Notes under the pieces: generated by a model
Databases searched by the model: none
Told to the model about the DNA's origin: nothing
The model's input: the letters and a program-made list of their open reading frames with translations, nothing else
In this document: positions 29,123-37,930 of the stretch, piece by piece
Layout of the letters: each line of letters begins with the position of its first letter
Position numbering within the stretch: position 1 is the stretch's first letter
Assembly: GCF_001898575.1 (NCBI RefSeq)
Contig: NZ_MKUD01000081.1
Coordinates: forward strand, 93,606 to 157,605
Reading direction: 5' to 3'
Length of the DNA stretch: 64,000 nucleotides
Source of the DNA: Spirosoma sp. 48-14
GTDB lineage: Bacteria; Bacteroidota; Bacteroidia; Cytophagales; Spirosomataceae
Translations under genes and position numbers: made by a program

Positions 29123-29785
29123 TCAGAATCGGTACATCAACTGCGTCTGTAAACTCAATGAGTACGCATGATAGTAGTCATAATTTGAATGCGATTCCAC
29201 ATCATATTGAATAGTAGGCTGCGCGATCAAGGTCATGTGCTCCGTAAGATTATACAGAACGCCTACCCCTACCAACGGCGTAACTACGACAGGTTTGCCA
29301 ATTTTAACGGCTACATAGTCTCCATTACCCGTTAAATCAACGTAACTCTTTCTTCTAAAGCCGAATGTAGTTCCGAGTGAAATATAAGGAGAGAGTCGTT
29401 TGGTCGATACCTGATAATTAATCAGCAAAGGGGCACTATAGAAATTCGAAAACGGATGATTGTATGTATACCGGATCGTATAGGGGATACCATCCTGCAC
29501 AAGGTCTGTTTTACTAGTAGCGATATGGGAGGCCCAAATACCTGTCGTTACAGACCATTTGGGCGAGAAGGCATACCGGGCCGAAACACCCAATGAGTAG
29601 CTTAGTCCATTGGACTTAATAACGAACTCTGATACTGGTAGTGGCGGATTAAGACCTCCTCCGGCCGTTATTTTCGAGTCATTATGCGTATATGTAGGTG
29701 CCAGATGGACCGACAAGGCCCATTTGCCTTGGGCAAAAGCAGGCGCTACGCCCACCATGAACAGTAAAAAAGTCAGTGTTTTCAT
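29123..29785 (-). CDS. outer-membrane beta-barrel protein
   Basis: A 220-residue exported protein with signal peptide MKTLTFLLFMVGVAPAFAQ. About eight amphipathic strands rich in Tyr, Ser and Thr follow (for example GLSYSLGVSARYAFSPKWSV and LSPYISLGTTFGFRRKSYV), and the C-terminus ends in an aromatic (LQTQLMYRF), as expected for BamA-dependent insertion. It fits the small outer-membrane beta-barrel families common in Bacteroidota. It lies 91 bases downstream of a small secreted protein on the same strand. No function can be named; a role in the envelope or in the adjacent pectin locus is possible. Confidence 0.8.
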   Translation of the reverse strand: MKTLTFLLFMVGVAPAFAQGKWALSVHLAPTYTHNDSKITAGGGLNPPLPVSEFVIKSNGLSYSLGVSARYAFSPKWSVTTGIWASHIATSKTDLVQDGIPYTIRYTYNHPFSNFYSAPLLINYQVSTKRLSPYISLGTTFGFRRKSYVDLTGNGDYVAVKIGKPVVVTPLVGVGVLYNLTEHMTLIAQPTIQYDVESHSNYDYYHAYSLSLQTQLMYRF

Positions 29786-29876
29786 GTGGTTGATGTAGTA
29801 TTTGTTAGAGAACCTGCTTGAGTGTATACTACACTAGCGTTTCTGCTACATACACAAAGGAATCATCATTTATTTT

Positions 29877-30332
29877 TTACCGCAAAATATGACCGGCCGG
29901 AATGTCAGCCATAGCCTCTGACCAGCTAGACTTAATCTTACTATCCAGCGTGCGGCTATACATCGGCGCCCAATACATGGCAGAAAGACGCGTTCTAACC
30001 GGGCGATTGATGGCATAGTTGACCCATCCCCCATTAAAATCAACGAGTACAAAAAGCTCTTTTTCATACGATCGCCAGATAGTCCCATATCCATCAACAA
30101 ACCCCCAAACAGAGTCTTTTGCCATTAACCTTCTTCTGGAATGGCGGTAACGAATAATAAGGTATTTGCTCAAAACCCCACGCGATTCGATGGCTGTAAT
30201 TGTATCCGACGGCGTTGCTCTATTCGATGGTTGATAAATGTCCTGACTTTGAAACAGCAACCGCCACTGCGCATGAATAGGCTGACTAATCAACCAGCTA
30301 CCTACCAGCAATATGACCTGTATTGATTTCAT
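29877..30332 (-). CDS. small secreted protein of unknown function
   Basis: A 151-residue protein with a signal peptide (IQVILLVGSWLISQPIHAQ). Its central segment WGFVDGYGTIWRSYEKELF resembles small exported Bacteroidota proteins that carry a W-G-x-x-D-x-x-G-x-x-x-R pattern, but I cannot give a family name. It precedes the outer-membrane barrel gene in transcription order. The 188 bases upstream, before the MFS gene, hold only a short imperfect inverted repeat near 30348-30364. Confidence 0.6.
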   Translation of the reverse strand: MKSIQVILLVGSWLISQPIHAQWRLLFQSQDIYQPSNRATPSDTITAIESRGVLSKYLIIRYRHSRRRLMAKDSVWGFVDGYGTIWRSYEKELFVLVDFNGGWVNYAINRPVRTRLSAMYWAPMYSRTLDSKIKSSWSEAMADIPAGHILR

Positions 30333-30520
30333 AGATATCCTGACACTTTACTAATGCATAGTAAGTAAATATCGAAACCAACTCAACCCATCAGATTAAC
30401 AGTCAATTAATTATATCGAACAGAAGGTTTTCTGCGCTCATTCATCTGTGCTGGTACTGGCTACGCCTATCTACTGCTCAACAACGATAGAGGAAGGGAT
30501 AACTATCAGCTGAAAAAACT

Positions 30521-31738
30521 CTAACTGGGGCTCCCTTTTAGTTTATAAACCAGCGCAACTATAACCAGAAGTAGAGCGGTGAACCCCAGCGCTATAGATA
30601 GGGAAAAATGATAGGCAATAAAACCCAGTAAAGCCGGGCCCGCCAACAAGCCCATGTAGCCGATGGTGGTAATAGCAGGTAAACTTACCGTTGGTGAAAT
30701 ACCGGGTAATCGGCCAGCTGCGCTGAAGAATATCGGTACAATATTGGCAACTCCCAAACCCAATAGCACAAAACCCACCAATCCTCCCCAGACCCAGGGA
30801 GTAACAATAGCAAGTAGCAAACCAATAGCCCCTACCAAGCTGCCTCCTACAACTACCGTTTTACTATTCAAACGAACCACCAGTTTGTCGCCCACTAACC
30901 GCATGAGGGCCATAGCAATGGAAAAGGATGCGTAACCCAGACCAGCAAGCTCTATATTTATTCCTTTCACATCCCGTAGGAAAATGGCGCTCCAGTCAAG
31001 AATTGCCCCTTCGGCCAAAAAGACAGCGAAGCACATAAACCCCAGAAATAGTACGCTGCCATGCAACCAACTGGCAGATTGTTTCCCCCCCGCAGGCTCA
31101 GGCTCCTCAGTCGTCGTAGAAAACTCACTCATACTCTGTCGTTCAGTATCGGCAGGGAATAAATTCTTGTACTGGGTTAGCGTAATCAATATCATTAACA
31201 AGGCAATACAGATGATCGCATACATCGGGTTGAGTCCCAACTTGATCAATAAGCCCAAGCCCAGGGAACCGAAAAGGCCACCCACACTGAACAGACCGTG
31301 TAAAGATGACATGATCGGTTTTCCATATAGGTTCTGCACCTGTACGCCATGGGCATTCATGGCTACGTCGATTGTGCCGATGGAAGCCCCGAATATGAAC
31401 AGCGTTATAGCCATAGTCGGTATGGAGGAAAGAACCAACAGCAATGGGAGAGAAAGGGCCATTACCAATGCAGCGCAAGCCATAACAAGCCGACTCCCAA
31501 AACGGCTCACCAGCCAGCCGGACGTCGGCATCATTAGCATAGAACCAGCCCCCAATAGCAACAGAAACAACCCCAGGTTGGCATCATTTAAACCTAACCG
31601 ATCTTTGGCAAAGGGAACCATGGGTGCCCAACTAGCCATGCCCAGGCCGCAGACTAAAAATATCAACTGAGTCGCTATTCGAGCCCTTATTACACCTTCA
31701 GTTGGTACTCGTTGATTTACAGTCATTGCATCGTTCAT
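30521..31738 (-). CDS. MFS transporter
   Basis: A 405-residue major facilitator with twelve predicted helices. The first helix region contains ATQLIFLVCGLGMASWAPMV, and the loop between helices 2 and 3 has the typical SGWLVSRFGSRLV signature (an RxGxR variant). A central cytoplasmic loop with Glu, Thr and Gly (about 200-225) separates the halves. It looks most like the YbjJ-type or sugar-related MFS group. Lying between pectin enzymes, it is a good candidate for uptake of galacturonate, rhamnose or oligosaccharides across the inner membrane. Its start codon is preceded by a perfect 13-bp inverted repeat that may control it. Confidence 0.85.
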   Translation of the reverse strand: MNDAMTVNQRVPTEGVIRARIATQLIFLVCGLGMASWAPMVPFAKDRLGLNDANLGLFLLLLGAGSMLMMPTSGWLVSRFGSRLVMACAALVMALSLPLLLVLSSIPTMAITLFIFGASIGTIDVAMNAHGVQVQNLYGKPIMSSLHGLFSVGGLFGSLGLGLLIKLGLNPMYAIICIALLMILITLTQYKNLFPADTERQSMSEFSTTTEEPEPAGGKQSASWLHGSVLFLGFMCFAVFLAEGAILDWSAIFLRDVKGINIELAGLGYASFSIAMALMRLVGDKLVVRLNSKTVVVGGSLVGAIGLLLAIVTPWVWGGLVGFVLLGLGVANIVPIFFSAAGRLPGISPTVSLPAITTIGYMGLLAGPALLGFIAYHFSLSIALGFTALLLVIVALVYKLKGSPS

Positions 31739-31747
31739 TTTAACAGC

Positions 31748-31778
31748 AACTGCTTCTGAACGTGTTTCAGAAGCAGTT
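31748..31778 (-). promoter_or_regulatory. 13-bp perfect inverted repeat directly upstream of the MFS gene
   Basis: The arms aactgcttctgaa (31748-31760) and ttcagaagcagtt (31766-31778) are exact complements with a 5-base loop. On the minus strand the element ends 9 bases before the MFS ATG. It is not followed by a T run, so an operator or a translation-controlling hairpin is more likely than a terminator. Confidence 0.5.
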
Positions 31779-31928
31779 ACAGAGAATACCAGTATGGTAA
31801 GAAGCCCTGGTCTGATATGTTATAATGTAAGGAATGGTTTCACAGTCAGCCTATAGGTATAAATCAGGGCTTATCTACAGTAGCATCATTCTGTACGCCA
31901 GCCCGTTAAATTATGACGGGCCGACTCA

Positions 31929-32879
31929 TCAATTCGGAACAAGTTTCCCCTGGGCATCTTCCACATGCGGGCGGTTCAGGTCGAGCCCATCCAGCACCAG
32001 CACCCCCTGAATGGACGATTGTTGCTTAGCGTCCTGCTTCCACGACCAGACCAGTTTACCGGCTGGCGTATATTCCAGAATCTGCGTACCACTGCCACCA
32101 TGATCGGGGCCGTGTCCCTGCCAGTTCGCGACTACCCAGTTGCCATTTTTCAGAATCTGAAAGCCAGCGAAAAAATGCGGATTTACGATGGACGGGCCGC
32201 TGACACTATCTACAAACGCCCCTTTCCTGTCGAATCGCTGAAAATTGGCCGAATAACCACCACTCACCAAGGTTTGTCCGTTACCCAACCGCTGGGCCTG
32301 CCAGGCATGCTGGGCTTTGTCCTGTTTGGTCAGTTGAGCCTGCCACACAATAGAGACGTCGGGTTTACCTTCAAATACGCGGTCGTTGGACGTAATCAGG
32401 AAATTGCCCTCGACCGTTTCGCGGATCAGCCGAACATAATTGAACTCGGGGTAATTGATCGTTCGTTGAACCGTCTGATTCTTATCCAGTTCGAGCAGAA
32501 CGATTCCTTTTTTTCCCTGCCAGTTGAGTCCAACCAGCATCACATGGCCATTGCGTAGACGTCGGGCGGCTATGGTGCCGTCGTATGTGGTTAGCTCAGC
32601 CACTTTATCACCGGTTTTGACGTCGCGCTCTTCGTAGCCTTTACCCGTACCCAGCATCACCCGTCCCTGCCCGATCAGTTGCAGATCTCTACCCGCCGGA
32701 ACCGACACGTAATAATTTCGTTCGGGATGTGCCAGGTCGATGTAATTCAATTTGGAGAGCCCTTCATCCCGTAACAGCATTTGCCGGGCTGGGTAAACCC
32801 CAGAAGAAGGCTGTGCAAATCCATTCAGAACGGATAGACAAAGGGCAAAAAAGAAGTTAATCGTTATCTGTCTAATCAT
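31929..32879 (-). CDS. secreted beta-propeller-like protein
   Basis: A 316-residue exported protein; the ATG at 32879 is chosen over 32900 because it starts the signal peptide (ITINFFFALCLSVLNGFAQ). The rest is a series of blade-like repeats with alternating short strands and Gly/Asn turns (for example GRVMLGTGKGYEER, NGHVMLVGLNWQGKK, GNFLITSNDR, NGQTLVSGGYS and NGNWVVANWQGHGPDHGG), as in PQQ- or arylsulfotransferase-like propellers. No catalytic set is visible. It follows the GH43 gene by 49 bases on the same strand and is probably in the pectin operon, perhaps as a glycan-binding or lyase-like accessory. Confidence 0.75.
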   Translation of the reverse strand: MIRQITINFFFALCLSVLNGFAQPSSGVYPARQMLLRDEGLSKLNYIDLAHPERNYYVSVPAGRDLQLIGQGRVMLGTGKGYEERDVKTGDKVAELTTYDGTIAARRLRNGHVMLVGLNWQGKKGIVLLELDKNQTVQRTINYPEFNYVRLIRETVEGNFLITSNDRVFEGKPDVSIVWQAQLTKQDKAQHAWQAQRLGNGQTLVSGGYSANFQRFDRKGAFVDSVSGPSIVNPHFFAGFQILKNGNWVVANWQGHGPDHGGSGTQILEYTPAGKLVWSWKQDAKQQSSIQGVLVLDGLDLNRPHVEDAQGKLVPN

Positions 32880-32928
32880 GAGAAGGTCACTGGTTTGCAT
32901 TCGAATACGCTAATTAAGCGCTTATCAC

Positions 32929-34614
32929 CTAAAAGTTACTGCCACCCGACACCGGCTCGACCCGGAACCAGTCGAAATCGGCATACCCCGAGTCGTTAAT
33001 CTGGCTCGTTCGAGTACAGAAAATGCCCATTTTGGCGCCAATCCAGCGGCCTACTTCTGCCTGAAAAGGATCTCCTGCTTTCGTAAAGCTCTTCCCATCA
33101 AGACTGTAACTGAACTGGCATGTTGCGCCATCCGTTACTGCAACCCGGAAATAAACGGGTGTATGCTGATTAATACGTGAGAGAACGGTCTCCTCTTCAG
33201 GTTTCCCCTCTGATGCCTTTTTACAAACGCCATACACAAGTTCCAGCCCTTCTTTCGCGCTTCGCAAGACCAGATTAGCATAACTCTGCCCCATGATAAT
33301 CAGCCCGGTTCGTTCGTTTTCCAGCTTCGGGTTGGGTTTGAAGGTCAGCTTTGTGGTTACCATAAACCGTTCGGCCGGAAATTTCTGAAGCAACAGGTTC
33401 GGGACATCCCAATTATTTTTCGTTTCGTCTGGCACTTTATACGAGTAGAGCCGCAGAAATCCCTGATTGCTCGTCGTGTGCCATGTTCCTTTCGGATTCG
33501 CCTGCCACTGCCATTGCCTTCCTAACGTAATACTATTGAACTCGTCCGACTCGGGTGGCGTAACAATCGGATATACCTTGCCTAAAGCCGGTTTTTTGTA
33601 GGTCAGAACGGGTTCGCCTTTCCCATCGCCGTCGGCATCGACACCAATAACTGGCCAGTCGGCAACCCATTTCATCGGTTGAAGATGAACGACACGACCA
33701 TAGGCTTCTTTATCCTGAAAATGCAGAAACCAGTCCTCGCCCGGTTTGCCGTTGACTGGTTTGGTATCGACCCACGCACCCTGATGAGGACCGTTAATCG
33801 GACTTTTCCCCTGATCCATAACCACCTTCCGCTCATAAGGTCCGTAGATAGTCTTCGACCGTAAGACCAGTTGCCAGCCAGTTGGTACGCCACCGGCCGG
33901 AGCAAAGATGTAGTAGTAGCTGTTCCGTTTATAAATCTTTGGCCCTTCAATGGTTGGGTCGGTTTCGTGGCCGTCGTACACGATAACGCCCTCATCCATC
34001 ACCCGCCTACCTTCGGCATTCAGTTTCTTGATGGTAATGATGCTCTTGATTCCCGCCCGGCTGCCCGCCCAGCCATGCACCAGATACACCTGTCCGTTGT
34101 CGTCCCAGAGTGGGCAGGGGTCAATCAGTCCCTTACCAGCTTCCACCAGCACCGGCTCCGACCAGGGCCCTGCCGGATTGGTCGCTTTGGTCAGGTAGAT
34201 ACCGAAATCGGGATCAGGGTAGTAGATGTAAAATTCCTTGTTGTGGTACCGAATAGCCGGAGCCCACACGCCATTGCCATGCTGGGTTTGCTCGAAATGC
34301 GCAAACGGTGGCTGACGTTTTAGGGCGTGACCTATCAAGCTCCAGTTAACCAGATCCTTCGAATGCAGAATGGGTAACCCAGGAATAGCATCGAAGCTGG
34401 AGGCCACCATGTAATAATCATCGCCCACCCGACAGGCATCCGGGTCCGAATAGTCGGCGTTCAGCACCGGGTTTTTGTACGTTCCATTGCCCAAATCCGA
34501 TACCCAAACTTTCGATACATAAGGCGTTTCGATTGTCGGTTTGGGCCGAACCGGCTGAGCAACGGCCGACAGGGTAAACAGTACCAGTAAGCTACTGATT
34601 GATAAATCGTTCAT
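32929..34614 (-). CDS. GH43-family glycosidase (arabinofuranosidase/xylosidase type)
   Basis: A 561-residue exported enzyme. The open frame runs to 34698, but that would overlap the upstream gene; the ATG at 34614 gives a signal peptide (ISSLLVLFTLSAVAQ) and a 29-base gap. The five-bladed propeller carries the catalytic base Asp57 in NADYSDPDACRVGDDYYMV, a transition-state Asp in LIDPCPLWDD, and the general acid Glu in DPTIEGPKIYKR. The last 200 residues form a beta-sandwich typical of GH43 enzymes with a C2 domain (FNSITLGRQWQWQANP, FDWFRVEP). In a pectin locus the likely job is removal of arabinose or xylose side chains from rhamnogalacturonan or arabinan. Confidence 0.92.
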   Translation of the reverse strand: MNDLSISSLLVLFTLSAVAQPVRPKPTIETPYVSKVWVSDLGNGTYKNPVLNADYSDPDACRVGDDYYMVASSFDAIPGLPILHSKDLVNWSLIGHALKRQPPFAHFEQTQHGNGVWAPAIRYHNKEFYIYYPDPDFGIYLTKATNPAGPWSEPVLVEAGKGLIDPCPLWDDNGQVYLVHGWAGSRAGIKSIITIKKLNAEGRRVMDEGVIVYDGHETDPTIEGPKIYKRNSYYYIFAPAGGVPTGWQLVLRSKTIYGPYERKVVMDQGKSPINGPHQGAWVDTKPVNGKPGEDWFLHFQDKEAYGRVVHLQPMKWVADWPVIGVDADGDGKGEPVLTYKKPALGKVYPIVTPPESDEFNSITLGRQWQWQANPKGTWHTTSNQGFLRLYSYKVPDETKNNWDVPNLLLQKFPAERFMVTTKLTFKPNPKLENERTGLIIMGQSYANLVLRSAKEGLELVYGVCKKASEGKPEEETVLSRINQHTPVYFRVAVTDGATCQFSYSLDGKSFTKAGDPFQAEVGRWIGAKMGIFCTRTSQINDSGYADFDWFRVEPVSGGSNF

Positions 34615-34643
34615 GCGATTAAATGATATTGTGCGACTCGGCG

Positions 34644-35933
34644 TTACTGGAGCCATTTCCATCGTCTGGCCCAATCCAGCAAGATGTCGCGTCGCCATTT
34701 GAGAACGGTTTTTGCGCCTTGCTGCCGACCATCAAAAAGGGCCGGGTCTTTCCGGTCGGTGAACCAGTTGGGCCCTAATCGGAAATCGTCAGCGTCCTGT
34801 TTACCCGGCCATATATTGTTGACAACAAACGTTCCGGTTTGAGTGGCAAAGCCCGGAATAGTTGAGCGGATGCTATACGTCAACGTTTCGGCCTGCTTGG
34901 GAACGTACATGATCGCGTAGTGCCCTTTCCCCAGGTAGTAACCCGGCCATTTCTGCTCACCAATCTGCGCCTGAACGACCATCGTAAAACAAGCTGAATC
35001 GGTCGCCAAATTGATTTCAGGGCCTCTGAAATGGAATTCCATCACCGAATACACCCCCACTGTATCGGTAAGGGTCGTATTGCGATTGAAGATCGTTCGG
35101 GGACTGTGGGTAAATGGTTCAAAACTCCCTCCCCAACTTTCCCGCGATGGGTTGGCCGGGTCGCCATCCATCACATAGAGTAATGATGGCGTGTCACCCA
35201 TCTTGGGATTTCCCTTGTAGTAGTTCTTAAAATCGTTACCCAGAAAACCAGCTTCACGGATATAATGGTCGTAGTAGTTACGCGTATTCAGGCTATCGGG
35301 CGACCCCGTATTTGAAAAGAATCCGTTGTAGGAGCCGTTCGCTTCGATGAACCATAGATTAGGGAAGTTCCGGGCAATGTACGCGTAGCTGTTCGCGCTC
35401 CATTTCTTATTGGGGCCACCGATCCAGTACACCCGAATGCGGCTTTGAATCGAAGGATCATCATGCAGCGCCTGGGCCACGTCTTCTAATCCACCCCAAA
35501 CAAGTACCCACAACGGCTGTTTACCTGGCTTTTTGGCACATTTGATAACCCAGTCAGACCCTTCCGTAGCCGACGTATACCCTTTGAAAGGTGCTGCCCC
35601 ATGCCGCCCCTGCTTGCACACCGCCCGCAACGCATCGGGCGAAGGATAGCCCCGATTGTGCTGACGAAGTTTGGGCAGGTCTTTCTCGTACAAGTCGATC
35701 ATGGCCAGCAGATTCTGCTTGGTGCCGTTCCCGTACGAAGGCGATGAAACAAGTCCCTCCGTTTCGAACCGATCGCTGTACATCAGGAAATGGGTCATGG
35801 ACTGATTATCGTCCGGATCGGTGCCCCCAATGTCGGTACTGATTAATATACGCGGCTTGGCAGGCACGGGGTTCTGAGCCATAAGCGCCAGTGGTACCAG
35901 AGCCAACCAGTAAATAAAAAGGACTTTTTTCAT
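34644..35933 (-). CDS. secreted DUF1593 (nucleoside-hydrolase-like) protein
   Basis: A 429-residue exported protein with signal peptide LFIYWLALVPLALMAQ. The N-terminal half fits DUF1593, which has a nucleoside-hydrolase-like fold. It shows the acidic metal-binding start RILISTDIGGTDPDDNQSM, FIEANGSYNGFFSNTG and WVLVWGGLEDVAQAL. The C-terminal third (about 330-420) is a beta-sandwich seen in such proteins. These proteins often lie in polysaccharide loci of Bacteroidota, and a glycosidase role has been suspected but is not settled. Here it sits between the pectinesterase and the GH43 in the same direction, so a pectin-derived substrate is likely. Confidence 0.85.
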   Translation of the reverse strand: MKKVLFIYWLALVPLALMAQNPVPAKPRILISTDIGGTDPDDNQSMTHFLMYSDRFETEGLVSSPSYGNGTKQNLLAMIDLYEKDLPKLRQHNRGYPSPDALRAVCKQGRHGAAPFKGYTSATEGSDWVIKCAKKPGKQPLWVLVWGGLEDVAQALHDDPSIQSRIRVYWIGGPNKKWSANSYAYIARNFPNLWFIEANGSYNGFFSNTGSPDSLNTRNYYDHYIREAGFLGNDFKNYYKGNPKMGDTPSLLYVMDGDPANPSRESWGGSFEPFTHSPRTIFNRNTTLTDTVGVYSVMEFHFRGPEINLATDSACFTMVVQAQIGEQKWPGYYLGKGHYAIMYVPKQAETLTYSIRSTIPGFATQTGTFVVNNIWPGKQDADDFRLGPNWFTDRKDPALFDGRQQGAKTVLKWRRDILLDWARRWKWLQ

Positions 35934-36037
35934 AATCAGTGTCTGAATATCAGGCCATAGAGGTTGTTTGAGCGAATCTATTTAGAGCGTTTTGTCCAGG
36001 TAGGGGGAGGGCAGATGCCGTATAATTTCGCTGTACA

Positions 36038-37045
36038 CTACGGCTTGCGGGTAGTGGGTAGCCAGACCGATTGCGCCGAAAAGATAGTCGCCAGCGTATA
36101 CTGTCTGGCCTCTCTGGCCGATAACTGCTTCGACCACCCTACTCGTTTTGCCGTAGTTCCACCGGGCCCCGTACTGCCATATTCGGCGTAAAAGACCGTC
36201 TTTTCATTGGCCGCATTGCCCCAGTTATCCCAGCCAGTGGGCAAAATATGATCGCCCATATCGGTCCGGATGAAAATGGTTTTGGCACTAGGTCGCCAGG
36301 GACGGCCCAGATATACTTTTCGGGCAGATGGATCAGCAATGAGTTTGCAGTCGAAGAAAACAAAGCCATATGCCTGATAATCGGGTGTAGCGGCTGCGGT
36401 GATGAATGAATCGGACAGGCTTCTGATGGTACAGGCCTGAAAAACGGCGATCGATTTACCGAATATAAAATCGGTGGTTCCTTCGATATAACAGTTTTCA
36501 TAATACTGTCGACTGCCTTCGGCGGCTGCGTAGAGCGTGTCCTGATTCCCCAAGAGTACACAGTTTCGGCAGACAAATCGATCCGCATCGACATGCAACG
36601 CAACCGCCTGCCCCACCCGACCAGCCGTGTTGCGAATGGTCAGATTTTCCAGGATAATGTCGGGAGCATCGACCAGCACGGTATAGGACGTATAGGTACT
36701 GAATTTACTATTTCCAGTCCCGTCTTTGCCGCCAGGGTAAGCTTTGCCCGAGTAATCGTCGCCCGTGATAATGACGCCTTCTTTACTTTCGCCGATAATA
36801 TGAATATTGGGTTTCCAGGATGGAATAACGAGTTTTTCGGCATAGGTGCCATTTTTAACGACCAGTGTAACACGCAACTGCATATGATCGCGGAAGCTAT
36901 TGACGGCATCCTGAATGGTCTTATAATTGCCACTTCCATCCTGAGCAACAGTAAAAGTGATGGAGGTCGTAGGGGACAGCGTTGACTGACCTATGGCAAC
37001 CTGCGCGCAGACTACCAGGCAAAAAAGCAGAAGCAGTTGTTTCAT
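36038..37045 (-). CDS. pectinesterase (CE8)
   Basis: A 335-residue exported pectin methylesterase, which removes methyl esters from homogalacturonan. It has a signal peptide (LLLLFCLVVCAQVAIGQ) and then a right-handed beta helix. Family motifs are GSGNYKTIQDAVNSF, GNQDTLYA (catalytic Asp as acid/base), TTDFIFGKS (nucleophile Asp) and VYLGRPWRP (substrate-binding Arg and Trp). The length is normal for bacterial CE8. It follows the rhamnogalacturonan acetylesterase by 55 bases and is co-directional with all pectin genes. De-esterification would prepare the backbone for the GH28 enzymes. Confidence 0.96.
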   Translation of the reverse strand: MKQLLLLFCLVVCAQVAIGQSTLSPTTSITFTVAQDGSGNYKTIQDAVNSFRDHMQLRVTLVVKNGTYAEKLVIPSWKPNIHIIGESKEGVIITGDDYSGKAYPGGKDGTGNSKFSTYTSYTVLVDAPDIILENLTIRNTAGRVGQAVALHVDADRFVCRNCVLLGNQDTLYAAAEGSRQYYENCYIEGTTDFIFGKSIAVFQACTIRSLSDSFITAAATPDYQAYGFVFFDCKLIADPSARKVYLGRPWRPSAKTIFIRTDMGDHILPTGWDNWGNAANEKTVFYAEYGSTGPGGTTAKRVGWSKQLSAREARQYTLATIFSAQSVWLPTTRKP

Positions 37046-37100
37046 TTATAGGAAATAGGACGTTCGGCAGATTCCATACTCGCGGCTCGGCCACGATTGT

Positions 37101-37856
37101 CTATTTGGCTTTTTCTGGTTTCACAATGCGGTCGGCAAGGTCAAGTTTTAGTGATTTGATGTTTGCCAGAACTATTTCGGCCATACGACGGGCACCCAGT
37201 TCACTGAAATGCGTATTGTCTTCTTTACCTTCCGGGTAATTGGGGTGTTCGCCCGGTGCTAACTGAAGAAACAAAAGTTTCGAATTTTCGACGCCAAACT
37301 GCTGGAGAAGCTGCTGGCTTTGGGTATCTAGATCAATCAAGGGCGTTTTATTTTCTGCGGCAACCTTTCGTACCAGTTCAGCATAGACGGTATGCGTGCC
37401 TTCAACTTTTCCGGCTTCATCGAATTTTCGACGCGCCACAGGAGTGATGAGTACAGGAGTGGCTTTTTTGGCTCGCGTTTCGGTAATAAACCGTAGCAGG
37501 TTGGTCCGAAAATCAGCTTCGGTTGTATAGCTTTTCTTGGTCGGCACTTCATCGTTATGCCCAAACTGAATGAACACGTAATCGCCCTCCTTTAGCTGAT
37601 CGACAACGGGTTGCCAACGATTTTCCTCGATAAATGTCCGGGTACTCCGCCCGTTCTGCGCCCGGTTATCGACCGTAACGGTTTCGTCGAAAAAATAGGC
37701 GAACGGCATCCCCCAGCCTGTTTCGGGATAGGCTTTCACCTGCTTGATCGACATGGTCGAATCGCCGATCAGGTAGACGGTAATTTTAGTGGGTGGCGTA
37801 AAAGCGGAAAGCACCAGGAGGATAGCCAGAAGCGAAAATCTATGCATCGGTATCAT
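37101..37856 (-). CDS. rhamnogalacturonan acetylesterase (CE12, SGNH hydrolase)
   Basis: A 251-residue exported SGNH esterase that removes acetyl groups from rhamnogalacturonan I. Block I is YLIGDSTMSIKQ with the nucleophile Ser, the Gly block is NRAQNGRSTRTF, the Asn block is FIQFGHNDE, and the last block is DNTHFSELGARR with the catalytic Asp and His. A signal peptide precedes it (FSLLAILLVLSAFT); ATG 37856 or 37847 could be used. It lies between GH28 and pectinesterase. The upstream gap contains a short ttgagtga-type tandem repeat. Confidence 0.94.
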   Translation of the reverse strand: MIPMHRFSLLAILLVLSAFTPPTKITVYLIGDSTMSIKQVKAYPETGWGMPFAYFFDETVTVDNRAQNGRSTRTFIEENRWQPVVDQLKEGDYVFIQFGHNDEVPTKKSYTTEADFRTNLLRFITETRAKKATPVLITPVARRKFDEAGKVEGTHTVYAELVRKVAAENKTPLIDLDTQSQQLLQQFGVENSKLLFLQLAPGEHPNYPEGKEDNTHFSELGARRMAEIVLANIKSLKLDLADRIVKPEKAK

Positions 37857-37860
37857 GATA

Positions 37861-37893
37861 TTGAGTGATTGAGTGAATTAGTGATTGAGTGAC
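37861..37893. repeat. short ttgagtga-type tandem repeat
   Basis: Three 8-base units (ttgagtga, interrupted by one aattagtga variant) lie in the 74-base gap between the GH28 stop and the acetylesterase start. A similar simple repeat lies between the second SusC and SusD. Confidence 0.6.
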
Positions 37894-37930
37894 CGTGACT
37901 AAAACAAACAGTAGCTCCAACTCATGACGT

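Noticed and set aside
30984-31670. A 228-codon plus-strand frame opposite the MFS gene.
   Set aside because: Composition is that of reversed transmembrane codons; no family features, and the minus strand is a clear MFS protein.
34615-34698. N-terminal extension of the GH43 protein.
   Set aside because: It overlaps the end of the DUF1593 gene, and the signal peptide begins at 34614.
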